From contig NZ_JAQSDO010000009.1 in the NCBI RefSeq assembly GCF_029945965.1, forward strand, positions 1 through 58,535: DNA of 58,535 nt. Reading direction: 5' to 3'. Source of the stretch: Thermomonas sp. Lineage in GTDB: Bacteria > Pseudomonadota > Gammaproteobacteria > Xanthomonadales > Xanthomonadaceae. Each line of letters opens with the position of its first letter. Within the stretch, counting starts at the first letter, position 1. Below are positions 12,148 to 20,987 of this stretch, piece after piece. The notes beneath the pieces are model-generated. The model did not search any database. It worked only from the letters and a program-made list of their open reading frames with translations, and was not told where the DNA came from. The position numbers and the translations under genes were made by a program.

Positions 12148-13218
12148 TTACCGCTTGAGCAGGTCGATAATCTGACGGGAGCGAAGGTAATGCGCCCGGT
12201 TAAAGGGTTCCGGTTCTGGGAATTGGGACGTTGCTCCGAGGAAGGGCTCCAAAAAAAGCAGGCCTGGTTCAAAACTAGTACCTCGCCCGCTGCAGGCCCA
12301 GTGGCGACGTGCGTAGTTGTCGTGATCGCGAAAGTTCCATGCGATCTTTCCTTTGCGTAAATCCAAGACGCAACGTTGTTCCCATGCGCGAAAACTGTCA
12401 AAACAGGCTGCAGCCAAAAGGCTTGCGTTTAACCATGCTTCAAAATTTTTGGACCAATAAACTGAGGGAATAGGCGCGCTCATTGAAATCCAGCCCAGCA
12501 ATCCATACGCAACGGCAGTGCGCTCGGGCCGTTCCGCCAGCCTAGAAGGAACGCGCCGACCCTCCCAATGCATACGCCACCGCATAAACGCCACTGCCGT
12601 CGGACAGAATGCGTCGGTTTTTGCTCCTTCGAGATCCCACCAAAGCGATTTCATTGCAAAGCGTGCGCAAGCCCGATGGGCGCACAGGCGGTGCCGCCAC
12701 AAGTGACGGCGGATCGCCCTATAGATAGCCGTAGCCTCGGCAAGCTTCTGATCAGTAGCGTTTGCGATACTCTTGCCACTCGGCGATGCTCTGACTTTTT
12801 TAGTTTGAGTCAGACGTTTATTTTCATTCTCGTGCGTCTCAATAAAAGTGCTGATGGGCGCAAGCAGGTGCAACTCCTGCTGCGCTTGTAGGGATCCCTT
12901 GAATGAGACAGCCGTCAACACATCAGTCACAAAATGACGAAACGAGAGTGATCTCTGCCGGTTGTCCGGCTTGCTGAGCACAAGGGGCATAAACGGGCTA
13001 TTAACCGACGCACGGCATTTTTCGATGAGCGTAGGTAGCTGGTCTGCAAATCTGATCATATCTACGTGACTTGCCAAAGCTGCTGCAGATTCGTCAGATA
13101 GAGCAAAGCCGTCAATAGGAGAGCTCAAACTCGGCGCAGCGTCTGAGCGACATCGGGGACAACAGAAAAGAGTTCCCCCGTAGGCGCGTGCAACTCGTAC
13201 GGCAGTTGGGTTCCGCAC
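12148..13218 (-). CDS. Unknown protein with N-terminal Cys pairs, next to the IS element
   Basis: A long open frame (356 residues with a GTG start at 13218) of unknown function. The N-terminus has FCCPRCRSD, half of a zinc ribbon. Immediately upstream, in another frame, the sequence reads HRCKKCGTQLPYELHAPTGELF, the expected first half (CxxC). The true start may therefore lie beyond 13218 with a one-base loss near 13170, or the gene was cut by the IS at 13262. The body is basic and Trp/Arg-rich (RRHLWRHRLCAHRAC, SLWWDLEGAKTDAFCP). Base composition is clearly less GC-rich than the flanks. It may be a mobile-element accessory protein, but no family is recognised. Confidence 0.5.
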   Translation of the reverse strand: MRNPTAVRVARAYGGTLFCCPRCRSDAAPSLSSPIDGFALSDESAAALASHVDMIRFADQLPTLIEKCRASVNSPFMPLVLSKPDNRQRSLSFRHFVTDVLTAVSFKGSLQAQQELHLLAPISTFIETHENENKRLTQTKKVRASPSGKSIANATDQKLAEATAIYRAIRRHLWRHRLCAHRACARFAMKSLWWDLEGAKTDAFCPTAVAFMRWRMHWEGRRVPSRLAERPERTAVAYGLLGWISMSAPIPSVYWSKNFEAWLNASLLAAACFDSFRAWEQRCVLDLRKGKIAWNFRDHDNYARRHWACSGRGTSFEPGLLFLEPFLGATSQFPEPEPFNRAHYLRSRQIIDLLKR

Positions 13219-13261
13219 TTCTTGCAGCGATGCTGTTGAATTCCGTTGAAGTCTGACCCGA

Positions 13262-13290
13262 GGGGGGTGCGGACAAAAACTTGGACTACC
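13262..13290 (+). repeat. Left inverted repeat of the IS3-family element
   Basis: The 29-bp left end matches the right end (14845-14873, inverted) at all but a few positions: GGGGGGTGCGGACA is shared, then two mismatches, then AACTTGGACT shared, and the last three bases differ. Confidence 0.85.
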
Positions 13291-13302
13291 AGGAGGTAGT
13301 TC

Positions 13303-14844
13303 ATGTATTCATACGAAGACAGGGTTCGAGCGGTCGAACTCTATATCAAGCTTGGCAAACGCGTCAGGCCAACCATCCGTCAGCTGGGTTACCCGACCAA
13401 GAATTCCCTGAAGGGCTGGTACCGGGAATATGAGCAACGGCTCGATTTGCCGGTGGGCTATGCGGGCCGCAAACCCAAGTACTCGCAGGCGCAGAAGGAG
13501 GCGGCTGTTGAGCATTACCTCACTCACGATCGATGCATTGCCGCCACCATGAGGACGCTGGGCTACCCCGGTCGCGGGACATTGACCGCTTGGGTTCGCG
13601 AGGCGCTTCCTGAGACCAGGAAAGCCGTAGTTGGCAGCGTTGGGCGCCGAAGGTATCCAGAGACATTGAAGCAGACGGGAGTCATGGCGCTTTGCAGTCG
13701 ACAAGAAGCTGCGCAGGCGGTGGCTGAAAGATTAGGCGTTTGCAGGCCAACGTTGTACAACTGGAAGAACCAGTTACTTGGCCGTGAGGCTCCCGCATCC
13801 ATGAAACACGGCAACAACTCACCGCCAGTGCCAGAGCGCGCGGAGCTGGAACGCCAGCTCGAATCACTGCAACGCGACATCCGGCAACTGCAGCTCGAAC
13901 GCGATCTTTTAAAGAAGAAGGCCAATGAAATCTTAAAAAAAGGCCTGGGCGTCGACCTGCAACTCCTGACCAACCGGGAGAAGACATTGCTGGTTGACGC
14001 CCTCAAAGCGCTCTATGCCCTGCCAGAGCTCCTTGCTCGGTTGGCTCTGGCGCGCAGCTCGTACTTCTACCATCGAGCCCGTGTAAAGGTGGCAGACAAG
14101 TACCTTGCCGTGCGTGGCACCCTCACCGACCTCTTCGAGCTGAACCACCGCTGTTACGGCTACCGCAGACTGCAAGCCTCGCTGGCCAGGCAGTGCATCA
14201 CCATCTCTGAGAAGGTTGTGCAGCGGTTGATGAAACAAGAAAGCCTGGTCGTTGCCAAGGCGAAGCGGCGTCGGTACGGCTCCTACCTGGGCGAAATCAG
14301 CCCAGCGCCCGAGAACCTCATCAATCGCGACTTCCACGCAGCGGCCCCGAACGAGAAGTGGCTGACCGACATCACAGAGTTCCAGATCCCGGCCGGCAAG
14401 GTGTACCTGTCGCCCATCATCGACTGCTTCGATGGCCTGGTCATCAGCTGGACCATTGGGACGCATCCCGACGCTGAGCTCGTCAACACGATGCTCGATG
14501 CAGCCATCGAGACGGTGGCCGGCGGCAATGACCGGCCCGTCGTCCACTCTGATCGTGGAGCACACTATCGCTGGCCCGGTTGGCTATCGAGGATCGGTGA
14601 CGCGAAGTTGATTCGTTCGATGTCGCGCAAGGGGTGTTCGCCTGACAATGCTGCATGCGAAGGCTTCTTCGGACGGCTGAAAACGGAACTGTTCTATCCT
14701 CGGGACTGGAAGAGCACAACCATTGAGCAGTTCATTGAGGTAGTCGATTCCTACATCCGCTGGTACAACGAGAAGCGGATCAAGATCTCTCTTGGCTCTC
14801 TCAGCCCCATCGAATACCGAGAGAGTCTTGGACTTACGGCATAA
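13303..14844 (+). CDS. IS3-family transposase, single fused frame
   Basis: DDE transposase of 513 residues that would cut and join the IS ends. The N-terminus has two helix-turn-helix regions (TIRQLGYPTKNSLKGWY and a repeat at CIAATMRTLGYPGRG), then a third HTH and a leucine-zipper-like helix (LERQLESLQRDIRQLQLERD), then the rve catalytic core. Catalytic residues are D356 (TDITEF), D417 (HSDRG) and E453 (CEGFFGRLKTE), with the D-35-E spacing of the family. Most IS3 elements make this protein by -1 frameshifting between two frames; here a run of seven A and G (13935-13942) lies at the expected site, yet the frame is continuous. AGGAGG precedes the ATG. Confidence 0.95.
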   Translation: MYSYEDRVRAVELYIKLGKRVRPTIRQLGYPTKNSLKGWYREYEQRLDLPVGYAGRKPKYSQAQKEAAVEHYLTHDRCIAATMRTLGYPGRGTLTAWVREALPETRKAVVGSVGRRRYPETLKQTGVMALCSRQEAAQAVAERLGVCRPTLYNWKNQLLGREAPASMKHGNNSPPVPERAELERQLESLQRDIRQLQLERDLLKKKANEILKKGLGVDLQLLTNREKTLLVDALKALYALPELLARLALARSSYFYHRARVKVADKYLAVRGTLTDLFELNHRCYGYRRLQASLARQCITISEKVVQRLMKQESLVVAKAKRRRYGSYLGEISPAPENLINRDFHAAAPNEKWLTDITEFQIPAGKVYLSPIIDCFDGLVISWTIGTHPDAELVNTMLDAAIETVAGGNDRPVVHSDRGAHYRWPGWLSRIGDAKLIRSMSRKGCSPDNAACEGFFGRLKTELFYPRDWKSTTIEQFIEVVDSYIRWYNEKRIKISLGSLSPIEYRESLGLTA

Positions 14845-14873
14845 ACCAGTCCAAGTTAATGTCCGCACCCCCC
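14845..14873 (-). repeat. Right inverted repeat of the IS3-family element
   Basis: Inverted partner of 13262-13290, beginning directly after the transposase stop codon and ending in six C residues that mirror the six G residues of the left end. Confidence 0.85.
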
Positions 14874-15552
14874 ATCCCCTCTGGGTGGGTCAGTTTTCGG
14901 TCAGCGCCAACACCTGGTGAGCGCGCGTCCTAAAAAAAGGCGCAGCCTCTGCCAAGGGCGCTCTTTCTCAGAAGAATGAAGGATGAAGGCGTGTCTGCAA
15001 CATTATCACTGTGGGAGATCAATACGCTGTTGCAGCGTTTCCGATCCTGGATCAGCAAGCCGGCGATACGCAGTAGGCGCTTGGCGGGCCCGTGCGGGTC
15101 TACATCGGAATGCAAAACAAAGAATGCGCCAGCATCTGTCGCGATGCTACGGCATAGGGGGGGCGCTTGAGTCGAATAGTTGAAGCCCAACAGGCGGCGG
15201 CAGCTTCGTTTTCCCGCGATGTGTTCACCTCTTGATCTTCGTCAAGTCAACGCAGAGCGGACGATTCAAAGTGCATCCATCGCACCATCAACAAGACACC
15301 CTCCTCAGCATGAGGGATACATCTGACCAGATATTCAAAGTCTCCTACCTAATGATTCTCGCTGACATGGCTGCGGGCATTGGGCAGCGACGGCCCGCAA
15401 GGCCGACCCCGACCCTGAAAAGTTGGAGACATCCCAAACGAATTGTTTTTGGGTTCGAGCGCTGGTATCTGTCGCGATGCTTTGAGCCTGCGTCGGATTG
15501 ATCAGATTCGAAGTGTAAGAGCAAGGCATGACATCACTATTTGGGGATACAA
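14874..15552. other. Non-coding stretch right of the IS element
   Basis: About 680 bases without a convincing gene. Short open frames here (for example 14930-15190 on -, 15232-15501 on +) have no ribosome site and no recognisable protein character. The first 60 bases (GGGTCAGTTTTC then GCGCCAACACCTGG) recall the terminal repeats of IS21-type elements and may be an IS scar; this is a weak impression. The only clear signal is the FNR-like box at 15232. Confidence 0.4.
15232..15245 (+). promoter_or_regulatory. Possible FNR/ANR-type binding site
   Basis: TTGAT-CTTC-GTCAA matches the FNR/ANR consensus TTGAT-N4-ATCAA at nine of ten fixed bases, and the ANR variant with G exactly. It lies about 310 bases before the cytochrome c gene, far for direct activation unless the transcript has a long leader. 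The same variant recurs at 29445. Confidence 0.4.
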
Positions 15553-15981
15553 ATGAAAGCGCGGAGAAAAATCGGAGCGGCCACTCTGGCCATGGTAGTG
15601 CTTGCAAGTGCTGGCTTTGCATGGTCTCAGCGCATCCGGGATTTGCCGTCTGTTTCCCCGGGAGTCAAAATGCCCGCGTTGTCGCCAATGGCACTGACGG
15701 GCCAATGGGCGTACGACGCCACATGCGCGAAATGCCACGGGGTGTATGGCGTTGGCACCGACAAGGGGCCCCCGTTCCTGAGCCCCATTTACAACCCGGG
15801 GCACCATCCCGACGAAGCCTTCTTGCGTGCAGTGCGCAATGGCGTTCGCCAGCACCACTGGCCTTTCGGCGATATGCCGGCGCAGCCAGCGGTTTCCGAA
15901 GACGAGGTGCGGCAGATCGTGCAGTATGTGCGTGAGGTGCAGCAGGCCAATGGCATCGTCTACCAAGAGCATCAGATGTGA
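15553..15981 (+). CDS. Class I c-type cytochrome, periplasmic
   Basis: Mono-haem cytochrome c of 142 residues carrying electrons in the periplasm. A signal peptide or anchor covers about residues 1-26. The haem site is Cys58-Ala-Lys-Cys61-His62 and the likely distal ligand is Met108 in FGDMPAQP. The ATG at 15553 is preferred to an upstream TTG because GGGGAT lies at the right distance. Its redox partner is not apparent; the gene is followed, about 105 bases on, by LemA and M48 peptidase genes rather than an oxidase. A role in respiratory electron transfer is an inference from the fold only. Confidence 0.85.
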   Translation: MKARRKIGAATLAMVVLASAGFAWSQRIRDLPSVSPGVKMPALSPMALTGQWAYDATCAKCHGVYGVGTDKGPPFLSPIYNPGHHPDEAFLRAVRNGVRQHHWPFGDMPAQPAVSEDEVRQIVQYVREVQQANGIVYQEHQM

Positions 15982-16087
15982 AACCTGAGGTTAGCCCTGA
16001 ATAGGGTAGTCCCAAATTTAGCAGCACAAACATATGCCCTTGATGGCATTTTTCCAAGTTTCAAGCAACCAACTTAAAAGGCAATCC

Positions 16088-16684
16088 ATGAACACCACAC
16101 TGATAGGAATTCTGGTCGTCATCGCATTAGCGGTCTTCTTTTTGATCGCGGTTTTTAACAAGCTGGTCATGCTGAGGAATCGGTACAAAAATGCCTTTGC
16201 CCAGATTGAAGTGCAGCTCAAACGCCGTTATGACCTGATCCCCAATCTGGTCGACACCGCCAAGGGATACCTCAAACACGAACGTGAAACGCTTGAGTCG
16301 GTCATCAATGCGCGCAACGAGGCGTCTGGCATGTTGTCCAACGCGGCGGCGGCGCCCGGCGATGCTGCCGCCATGAAAGGGTTGGTCGGCGCCGAAGGCA
16401 AGCTGTCTGGCGCCCTGATGAACATGAAAATGGTCATGGAGGCGTACCCCGACCTCAAGGCCAACCAGAACATGATGCAACTGAGCGAGGAACTAACGTC
16501 GACCGAGAACAAGGTGGCGTTTTCACGCCAGGCCTTCAATGACCAGGTGATGGCCTACAACACCTACAAGCAGTCTTTTCCACCCGTCTTTTTTGCACCC
16601 ATGTTTGGCCATGCACAGGACGCGGCGTTACTGGAGTTCGCAGACAGCGTCGCGATTCAGGTGGCGCCGAAAGTGTCGTTTTGA
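16088..16684 (+). CDS. lemA: LemA family protein
   Basis: LemA family protein of 198 residues: one N-terminal membrane helix (about 4-22, TTLIGILVVIALAVFFLIAV) followed by a helical bundle with the family signature QIEVQLKRRYDLIPNLVDTAKGY. The open frame begins at 16034, but the ATG at 16088 has AAAAGG upstream and gives the normal N-terminus. It is paired, 28 bases apart, with the M48 peptidase gene, a common partnership in bacteria. Function of the family is poorly known; a membrane-stress or protein-quality role is inferred from the partner. Confidence 0.92.
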   Translation: MNTTLIGILVVIALAVFFLIAVFNKLVMLRNRYKNAFAQIEVQLKRRYDLIPNLVDTAKGYLKHERETLESVINARNEASGMLSNAAAAPGDAAAMKGLVGAEGKLSGALMNMKMVMEAYPDLKANQNMMQLSEELTSTENKVAFSRQAFNDQVMAYNTYKQSFPPVFFAPMFGHAQDAALLEFADSVAIQVAPKVSF

Positions 16685-16712
16685 CCCACGCGCCTAGTCT
16701 GGTGGGCAACCA

Positions 16713-18674
16713 ATGAATTTTTTCGAATCTCAGGAGCGTGCGCATAAACACACGACCTTGCTGATCGTCTTGTTCGGCGCTGCGGTGATCGCATTGATTG
16801 TCATGGCCAATCTGCTGGTGCTGGTGGTATTTGGCGTTATCAATACCCAGCAAATGCGTGAAGGCCAGTCCTTTGTCACGCAGATCGACTGGAAGATGGT
16901 CGCCACCGTGGGTGCGGGCGTCACAGTCGTGGTGCTGGCCGGCAGTCTGTACAAAATGATGGCTTTGTCGGCGGGTGGCAAGGTGGTTGCAGAGTCGCTG
17001 GGTGGACAGTTGATTCCCCGCAATACGGAAGAACCCAACCAGCGCAAGCTGCTCAATGTCGTAGATGAAATGGCCATCGCGTCGGGTACACCGTCGCCTC
17101 CGGTCTATCTCTTGGCCAACGAACCAGGCATCAATGCCTTCGCAGCCGGATTCTCGCCGCGGGACGCGGTAATTGGAATTACCCAGGGGGCGATTGAACA
17201 GCTCAGTCGAGATCAACTGCAGGGCGTCATCGCCCATGAGTTCAGTCACATATTCAATGGTGACATGCGACTCGATATTCGCCTGATGGGTGCTTTGAAT
17301 GGCATCCTGATTCTGGGCATTCTGGGCTACTACCTGATGTATTCAGCATCGTTTTCGGGGCGTCGGCGTAGCAACGACAACAGTGGTGTTGCGATCTTGG
17401 CGCTGGCGATTGGGCTGATGGTGATCGGCTTTGCCGGTACATTTTTCGGTGGTCTGATCAAGGCGGCAGTCAACCGGCAGAGGGAATACCTGGCTGACGC
17501 GTCGGCGGTCCAGTTCACCCGCAACCCGGAGGGAATCGCGGGTGCATTGAAGAGAATTGGCGGGCTGAAATCTGGCTCGCTCGTGCGCAACCCGGGCGCA
17601 CCTGAAGTCAGCCATGCCTTTTTCGCTCAGGGCGTCGCAGGCTTCACGCAATGGCTGTCGTCGACCCATCCCCCGCTGGATACGCGCATCTTGCGGATCG
17701 ATCCCCAATGGGACGGCAAGTTCGATATCTCTGACTTCCCCCCACCCGTGGACAGCCAACCGCCAGCGGGCGGCACAGCGGCCATGCGACGCCCCGAGAT
17801 GGTCCAGAATGTCGCCACTGTCGCAGCACAAGCCGCAGCGGCCGCGGCCGTCGCAGGGATCGATCAAATAGGTCAACCGACCAAGGAATCGGTTCTGCTC
17901 GCACGATCGTTGTTGTCTGAAATGCCCGCAGCGATTCGCGAAGCAGCGCGCGAGCCCTATGGCGCCCGCGCCGTGATGTATTGTCTGCTGCTCGACAAGG
18001 AGGCAACGCTGCGCGAGCAACAACTCGCGCTATTGCAAGAACGCGCCGACAAGGACGTGTACGCTTTGACGATCAGTTTGATGTCTCAAATAGACGCACT
18101 GGAATTGACATTTCGGCTGCCCATCATCGACATCGCGATTCCTGCGCTCAAGCAGTTGTCCCACAGCCAGTACCCGCCGTTCCTCGAAAATCTCGCGGCA
18201 CTGGTCAACATGGACGCCAAGGTTGAGCTTTTCGAATGGTCATTGCAGAAAATTTTATCGAGGCACCTGCAAGGGCACTTTCACAAACCAATGCCCGCTG
18301 CGGGAGGATATATCGATGTCGTACAACTAAAACAGGAACTTGGATCTGTGTTGTCTGTGATGGCGCACGCTGGCGCGATGGACCAGAACTATGCCCAGCG
18401 CGCATTTGATGCATCGGCCGCCATCCTGGCTTTACCGGAGCTGACATTGTTGGCGAGGCACCAGATCAGGATTGCGGATCTGGACCAGGTCCTTGGCAAG
18501 CTGGATCGATTGGCGCCCGTGGCCAAATCGCGCTTGCTGGCAGCCTGTGTCATCAGTATTTGGCACGATCAGAGAGCCACCCCGGCGGAGGTGGAGTTGT
18601 TGCGTGCATTCGCCAGCGTTCTGGATTGCCCCATGCCGCCGGGCATAGCACCCGGAGGTCAGCGTTCCGCCTGA
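16713..18674 (+). CDS. Membrane-bound M48 family zinc metallopeptidase (HtpX/Ste24-like)
   Basis: Large member of the M48 family (653 residues against about 290 for HtpX). Two membrane helices (about 15-42 and 67-86) precede the catalytic domain with HEFSH at 175-179 (zinc His residues and catalytic Glu) and the third zinc ligand region REYLADASAVQFT further on. Two further helices lie between them. The C-terminal half (about 340-650) is an extra helical, alanine-rich region of unknown role. It is coupled to lemA and ends near a short palindrome at 18678. Expected to degrade damaged membrane proteins. Confidence 0.92.
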   Translation: MNFFESQERAHKHTTLLIVLFGAAVIALIVMANLLVLVVFGVINTQQMREGQSFVTQIDWKMVATVGAGVTVVVLAGSLYKMMALSAGGKVVAESLGGQLIPRNTEEPNQRKLLNVVDEMAIASGTPSPPVYLLANEPGINAFAAGFSPRDAVIGITQGAIEQLSRDQLQGVIAHEFSHIFNGDMRLDIRLMGALNGILILGILGYYLMYSASFSGRRRSNDNSGVAILALAIGLMVIGFAGTFFGGLIKAAVNRQREYLADASAVQFTRNPEGIAGALKRIGGLKSGSLVRNPGAPEVSHAFFAQGVAGFTQWLSSTHPPLDTRILRIDPQWDGKFDISDFPPPVDSQPPAGGTAAMRRPEMVQNVATVAAQAAAAAAVAGIDQIGQPTKESVLLARSLLSEMPAAIREAAREPYGARAVMYCLLLDKEATLREQQLALLQERADKDVYALTISLMSQIDALELTFRLPIIDIAIPALKQLSHSQYPPFLENLAALVNMDAKVELFEWSLQKILSRHLQGHFHKPMPAAGGYIDVVQLKQELGSVLSVMAHAGAMDQNYAQRAFDASAAILALPELTLLARHQIRIADLDQVLGKLDRLAPVAKSRLLAACVISIWHDQRATPAEVELLRAFASVLDCPMPPGIAPGGQRSA

Positions 18675-18677
18675 TGG

Positions 18678-18693
18678 GTCCAACGGGTTGGAC
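18678..18693 (+). terminator. Short palindrome after the M48 gene, possible terminator
   Basis: GTCCAACGGGTTGGAC is a perfect inverted repeat starting four bases after the M48 stop. The stem is short and no T-run follows, so Rho-independent termination is doubtful. It sits between two converging genes, where a terminator would be expected. Confidence 0.3.
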
Positions 18694-18826
18694 TCACACA
18701 TGGCGGCCCTTTGAGCTGGGTACTGTCACCTTGTTGGGCGCGGTCTGACCGACGTGAGAACCACTCAAAGTCTGGGCCATCAGTCAGGGCAGTGAAGCGG
18801 ACGAGGCTAATAACCGTTGCCGCGCC

Positions 18827-19639
18827 CTAGAAGCGAGATATCTCGGTGTCCCGGATCGGATGGTCTGTCCAGTAGCCGACGTACCCATAGTGCCGGTAGA
18901 GCTGATGTTCAGCCTCGCGGCTCATCGCGGCCTCCGGGTCGTAGGTGGGGGCGTCCTTGACGGACTGGCGTGTCATCGAGACAGTAACGGTCCTGTCGAG
19001 CCAATTCACGGCCTCAACCCACTTCGGCGCGATCAGAACCTCATGCCCGAGCCACCAGTTGCTCGTATTGATTATGAGATAACGGACGGCCCACGTCTGC
19101 TCGTCGATCAACATCCCCGCGACATGACCGATGTCACCGTCGCTCGCTTGGATGTGATAGCCGACGACAGCGTTGTAACTGCGAAGATGCGGATCGTCGT
19201 GTTCGTGCTCCTGCCGGGCCGATTCGCGTTGCTCTTGATCAAGACCCGCAAGCGAGCCACCGTAGCCTGGCACCATCAGGTTCGGATACATTTCGCCACC
19301 CCAATAGCCTCTACCGCCCCAGTAATACGGGTAGCCGTAGTAGCCCGAATAGATCATCTCGTGCTGTCGGGAAACGGGCTTGTCGGTATCGATGGTCGGA
19401 CTATTGCTGACCTGTTCACGGCTGATTGAAACCGGTAGGAGCCTCTGCTCCCAGTCCGGCGTGCCAACGGCGATCGGCGACACCAAGACCTTTCGGCTCG
19501 CCAGCCAGCCACCGGTATCGACGACCAGATAACGAATCACCCACTTCTCGTCGTCGAGGTAAAAATCCTGGACATGGCCGATGGCACCGTCGGTAGCGCC
19601 AACGGCGTACCCTTCCATTTCCTTCGCATTGTGTAACAT
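18827..19639 (-). CDS. Protein with two PRC-barrel domains
   Basis: Cytoplasmic protein of 270 residues with two PRC-barrel domains. The first spans about 5-85 (EGYAVGATDGAIGHVQDFYLDDEKWVIRYLVVD split by GG) and the second about 155-235 (VVGYHIQASDGDIGHVAG then VRYLIINTSNWWLGHEVL). The linker is rich in Tyr and Gly (YYGYPYYWGGRGYWGG). There is no signal peptide. Such proteins are common in stress and photosynthetic clusters, but their role is not settled. It is alone on the minus strand between two rightward units; another PRC-barrel protein, exported, is at 30342. Confidence 0.85.
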   Translation of the reverse strand: MLHNAKEMEGYAVGATDGAIGHVQDFYLDDEKWVIRYLVVDTGGWLASRKVLVSPIAVGTPDWEQRLLPVSISREQVSNSPTIDTDKPVSRQHEMIYSGYYGYPYYWGGRGYWGGEMYPNLMVPGYGGSLAGLDQEQRESARQEHEHDDPHLRSYNAVVGYHIQASDGDIGHVAGMLIDEQTWAVRYLIINTSNWWLGHEVLIAPKWVEAVNWLDRTVTVSMTRQSVKDAPTYDPEAAMSREAEHQLYRHYGYVGYWTDHPIRDTEISRF

Positions 19640-20047
19640 GATGTAGTCCTAGTTTGTAAACACTGACTCTGCGCTCAAGGTGTTAGCCCGTCTGTCTGTT
19701 GTCGCACACACTGACTCGCGCGGTGGAGCATTGTTGCTGCGCTGACGGCTCCGTCAGCAGGGTAGGACATGCCCCACGGAAAACTGGCTCCGATTCCCCC
19801 AATGATTACGCGTGCTGTGTTCGGCAGCGAACAGACACGACAACGACCCGCGGATACCGTGGTTTTTTCAAATATGCCAACGTTGCCAACATGAACTAGA
19901 AGCGCCAACAGAAATGCCGCTTATTACCGTAAGGCGACGGTAAGTGCCTACAACTGAGGCCGGCTCGCCTGTGAAATGTCTAGATCGCTTGGCACAGCGG
20001 CTAATGCGTCGATTACCCAACAAGAAAGTCCTATTGAAGTCTAGGAT
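19640..20047. other. Intergenic stretch upstream of the PRC-barrel gene and the pseudogene mosaic
   Basis: Some 400 bases without a supportable gene. It should contain the promoter of the PRC-barrel gene on the minus strand. At its right end (about 20025-20047) a degraded copy of the 5' end of the Cys-less HMA gene is visible, in which the reading ATTGAAGTC is followed by TAG in place of the His codon of the intact copy at 32867. Confidence 0.5.
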
Positions 20048-20520
20048 ATGCCTTCGGTGTTCAGTGTTGAAGAGGTCGAAAAGCGGATTGGTGAGGTGCC
20101 TGGCGTACAGAGCGTCACCGTGAATTTTGCTGCCGATACCGCCACCGCGCGTTTCGACGAGACTCAGCTCGAAGTGACCGATATCAAGTCGGCCGTACGC
20201 CAACGCGGGCATGATGCATACGCCCCAGATGAGAGTCACGCAAGTCATGCGCCATCCGCCGCACCACCGAAATTCTTCAAGTCTGCAGAATCGACGAGTA
20301 CATCGGACACGCCCGCGGCCGAGGTTTATGCGGATACGGCACCACTACACACGGCGACGCCATCGATCAAGTCAGATGCGCCCCAGCTGCACCTGCAGAC
20401 GATGCCGAACCGGACAAAGCTGCAGCTAAAAAAGTTAACGTCTTTGGCAACACTTCGAAACAAAGGCTTGTGGCATGTGACCCAGCCACTTCAATGGGCC
20501 AACCGCTCTCCAGGAAATCG
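20048..20520 (+). pseudogene. Degraded copy of the Cys-less HMA protein gene
   Basis: Residues [20 protein letters not shown] and DIKSAVRQRGHDA match the gene at 32867 closely, followed by the same kind of Pro/Ala/His-rich tail. The original ATG region has a stop (TAG near 20042), so only an internal ATG at 20048 remains, and the normal stop is lost, running into foreign frame. The end, near 20465-20520, carries the spacer found before the hypothetical gene at 33403 (GACCCAGCCACTTCAATGGG). This is a remnant of the module that is intact at 32867-37246. Confidence 0.8.
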
Positions 20521-20522
20521 CC

Positions 20523-20987
20523 ATGACCGCATTTCGCACACTCGTTGCCTTGTCTGTAGCCACCGTGTTTGCCGAAGTGCTGCCCGACGACAAGGCCAAC
20601 AAGGTCCGCGAGCTGCAGGCCCAAGGCAAGAAAGTCGCGATGATCGGCGACGGCGTGAACGACGCGCCGGCCCTGGCGACCGCTGATATCGGTATTGCGA
20701 TCGGCACAGGAGCCGACGTCGCCGTCGAGGCCGTGCACATCGTGCTGGTGCGGTCCGATCCCCGTGACATCCAGCGGCTCATCACCCTGAGCAGGGCCAC
20801 ATATCGCAAGATGGCGCAGAACCTCTGGTGGGCGGCGGGTTACAACATCTTTGCGATTCCCCTGGCCGCTGGCGTACTGGCGCCGTGGGACATTTTGCTG
20901 ACACCTGCCGTGGGCGCGGTGCTGATGTCGGCGAGCACAGTGGTCGTGGCGATCAACGCACAACTGCCGAAACGGGTCAAACTATGA
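20523..20987 (+). pseudogene. Chimeric fragment: lipoprotein leader joined to the C-terminus of a P1B-ATPase
   Basis: Opens [14 protein letters not shown], nearly identical to the leader of the lipoprotein at 33879, then jumps into the last quarter of a metal P-type ATPase: [14 protein letters not shown], the hinge [10 protein letters not shown], and the final two helices ([20 protein letters not shown] and [15 protein letters not shown]). It lacks the phosphorylation site and the metal channel and cannot transport. The C-terminal part is diverged from the ATPase at 34577, so it comes from a different ATPase. Its stop overlaps the next gene by ATGA, so it may still serve as a translated leader for that gene. 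Confidence 0.85.

Larger units (their letters stand above)
13262..14873 (+). mobile_element. IS3-family insertion sequence, complete
   Basis: A 1612-bp element with 29-bp imperfect terminal inverted repeats (13262-13290 and 14845-14873), both beginning GGGGGGTGCGGACA on the reading towards the inside, and one transposase gene filling the space. No target-site duplication is evident at these limits (left flank CGA, right flank ATC), so the insertion is old, or one flank was later rearranged, or the true tips differ by a few bases. It separates the unknown gene at 12148-13218 from the cytochrome c region. Confidence 0.88.

Noticed and set aside
13262..14873. Target-site duplication flanking the IS element
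   Set aside because: The three to five bases outside each inverted repeat do not match, so none is reported.
14930..15190. Minus-strand open frame of 86 codons right of the IS element
   Set aside because: No start signal and low-complexity composition; no link to a known transposase could be seen.
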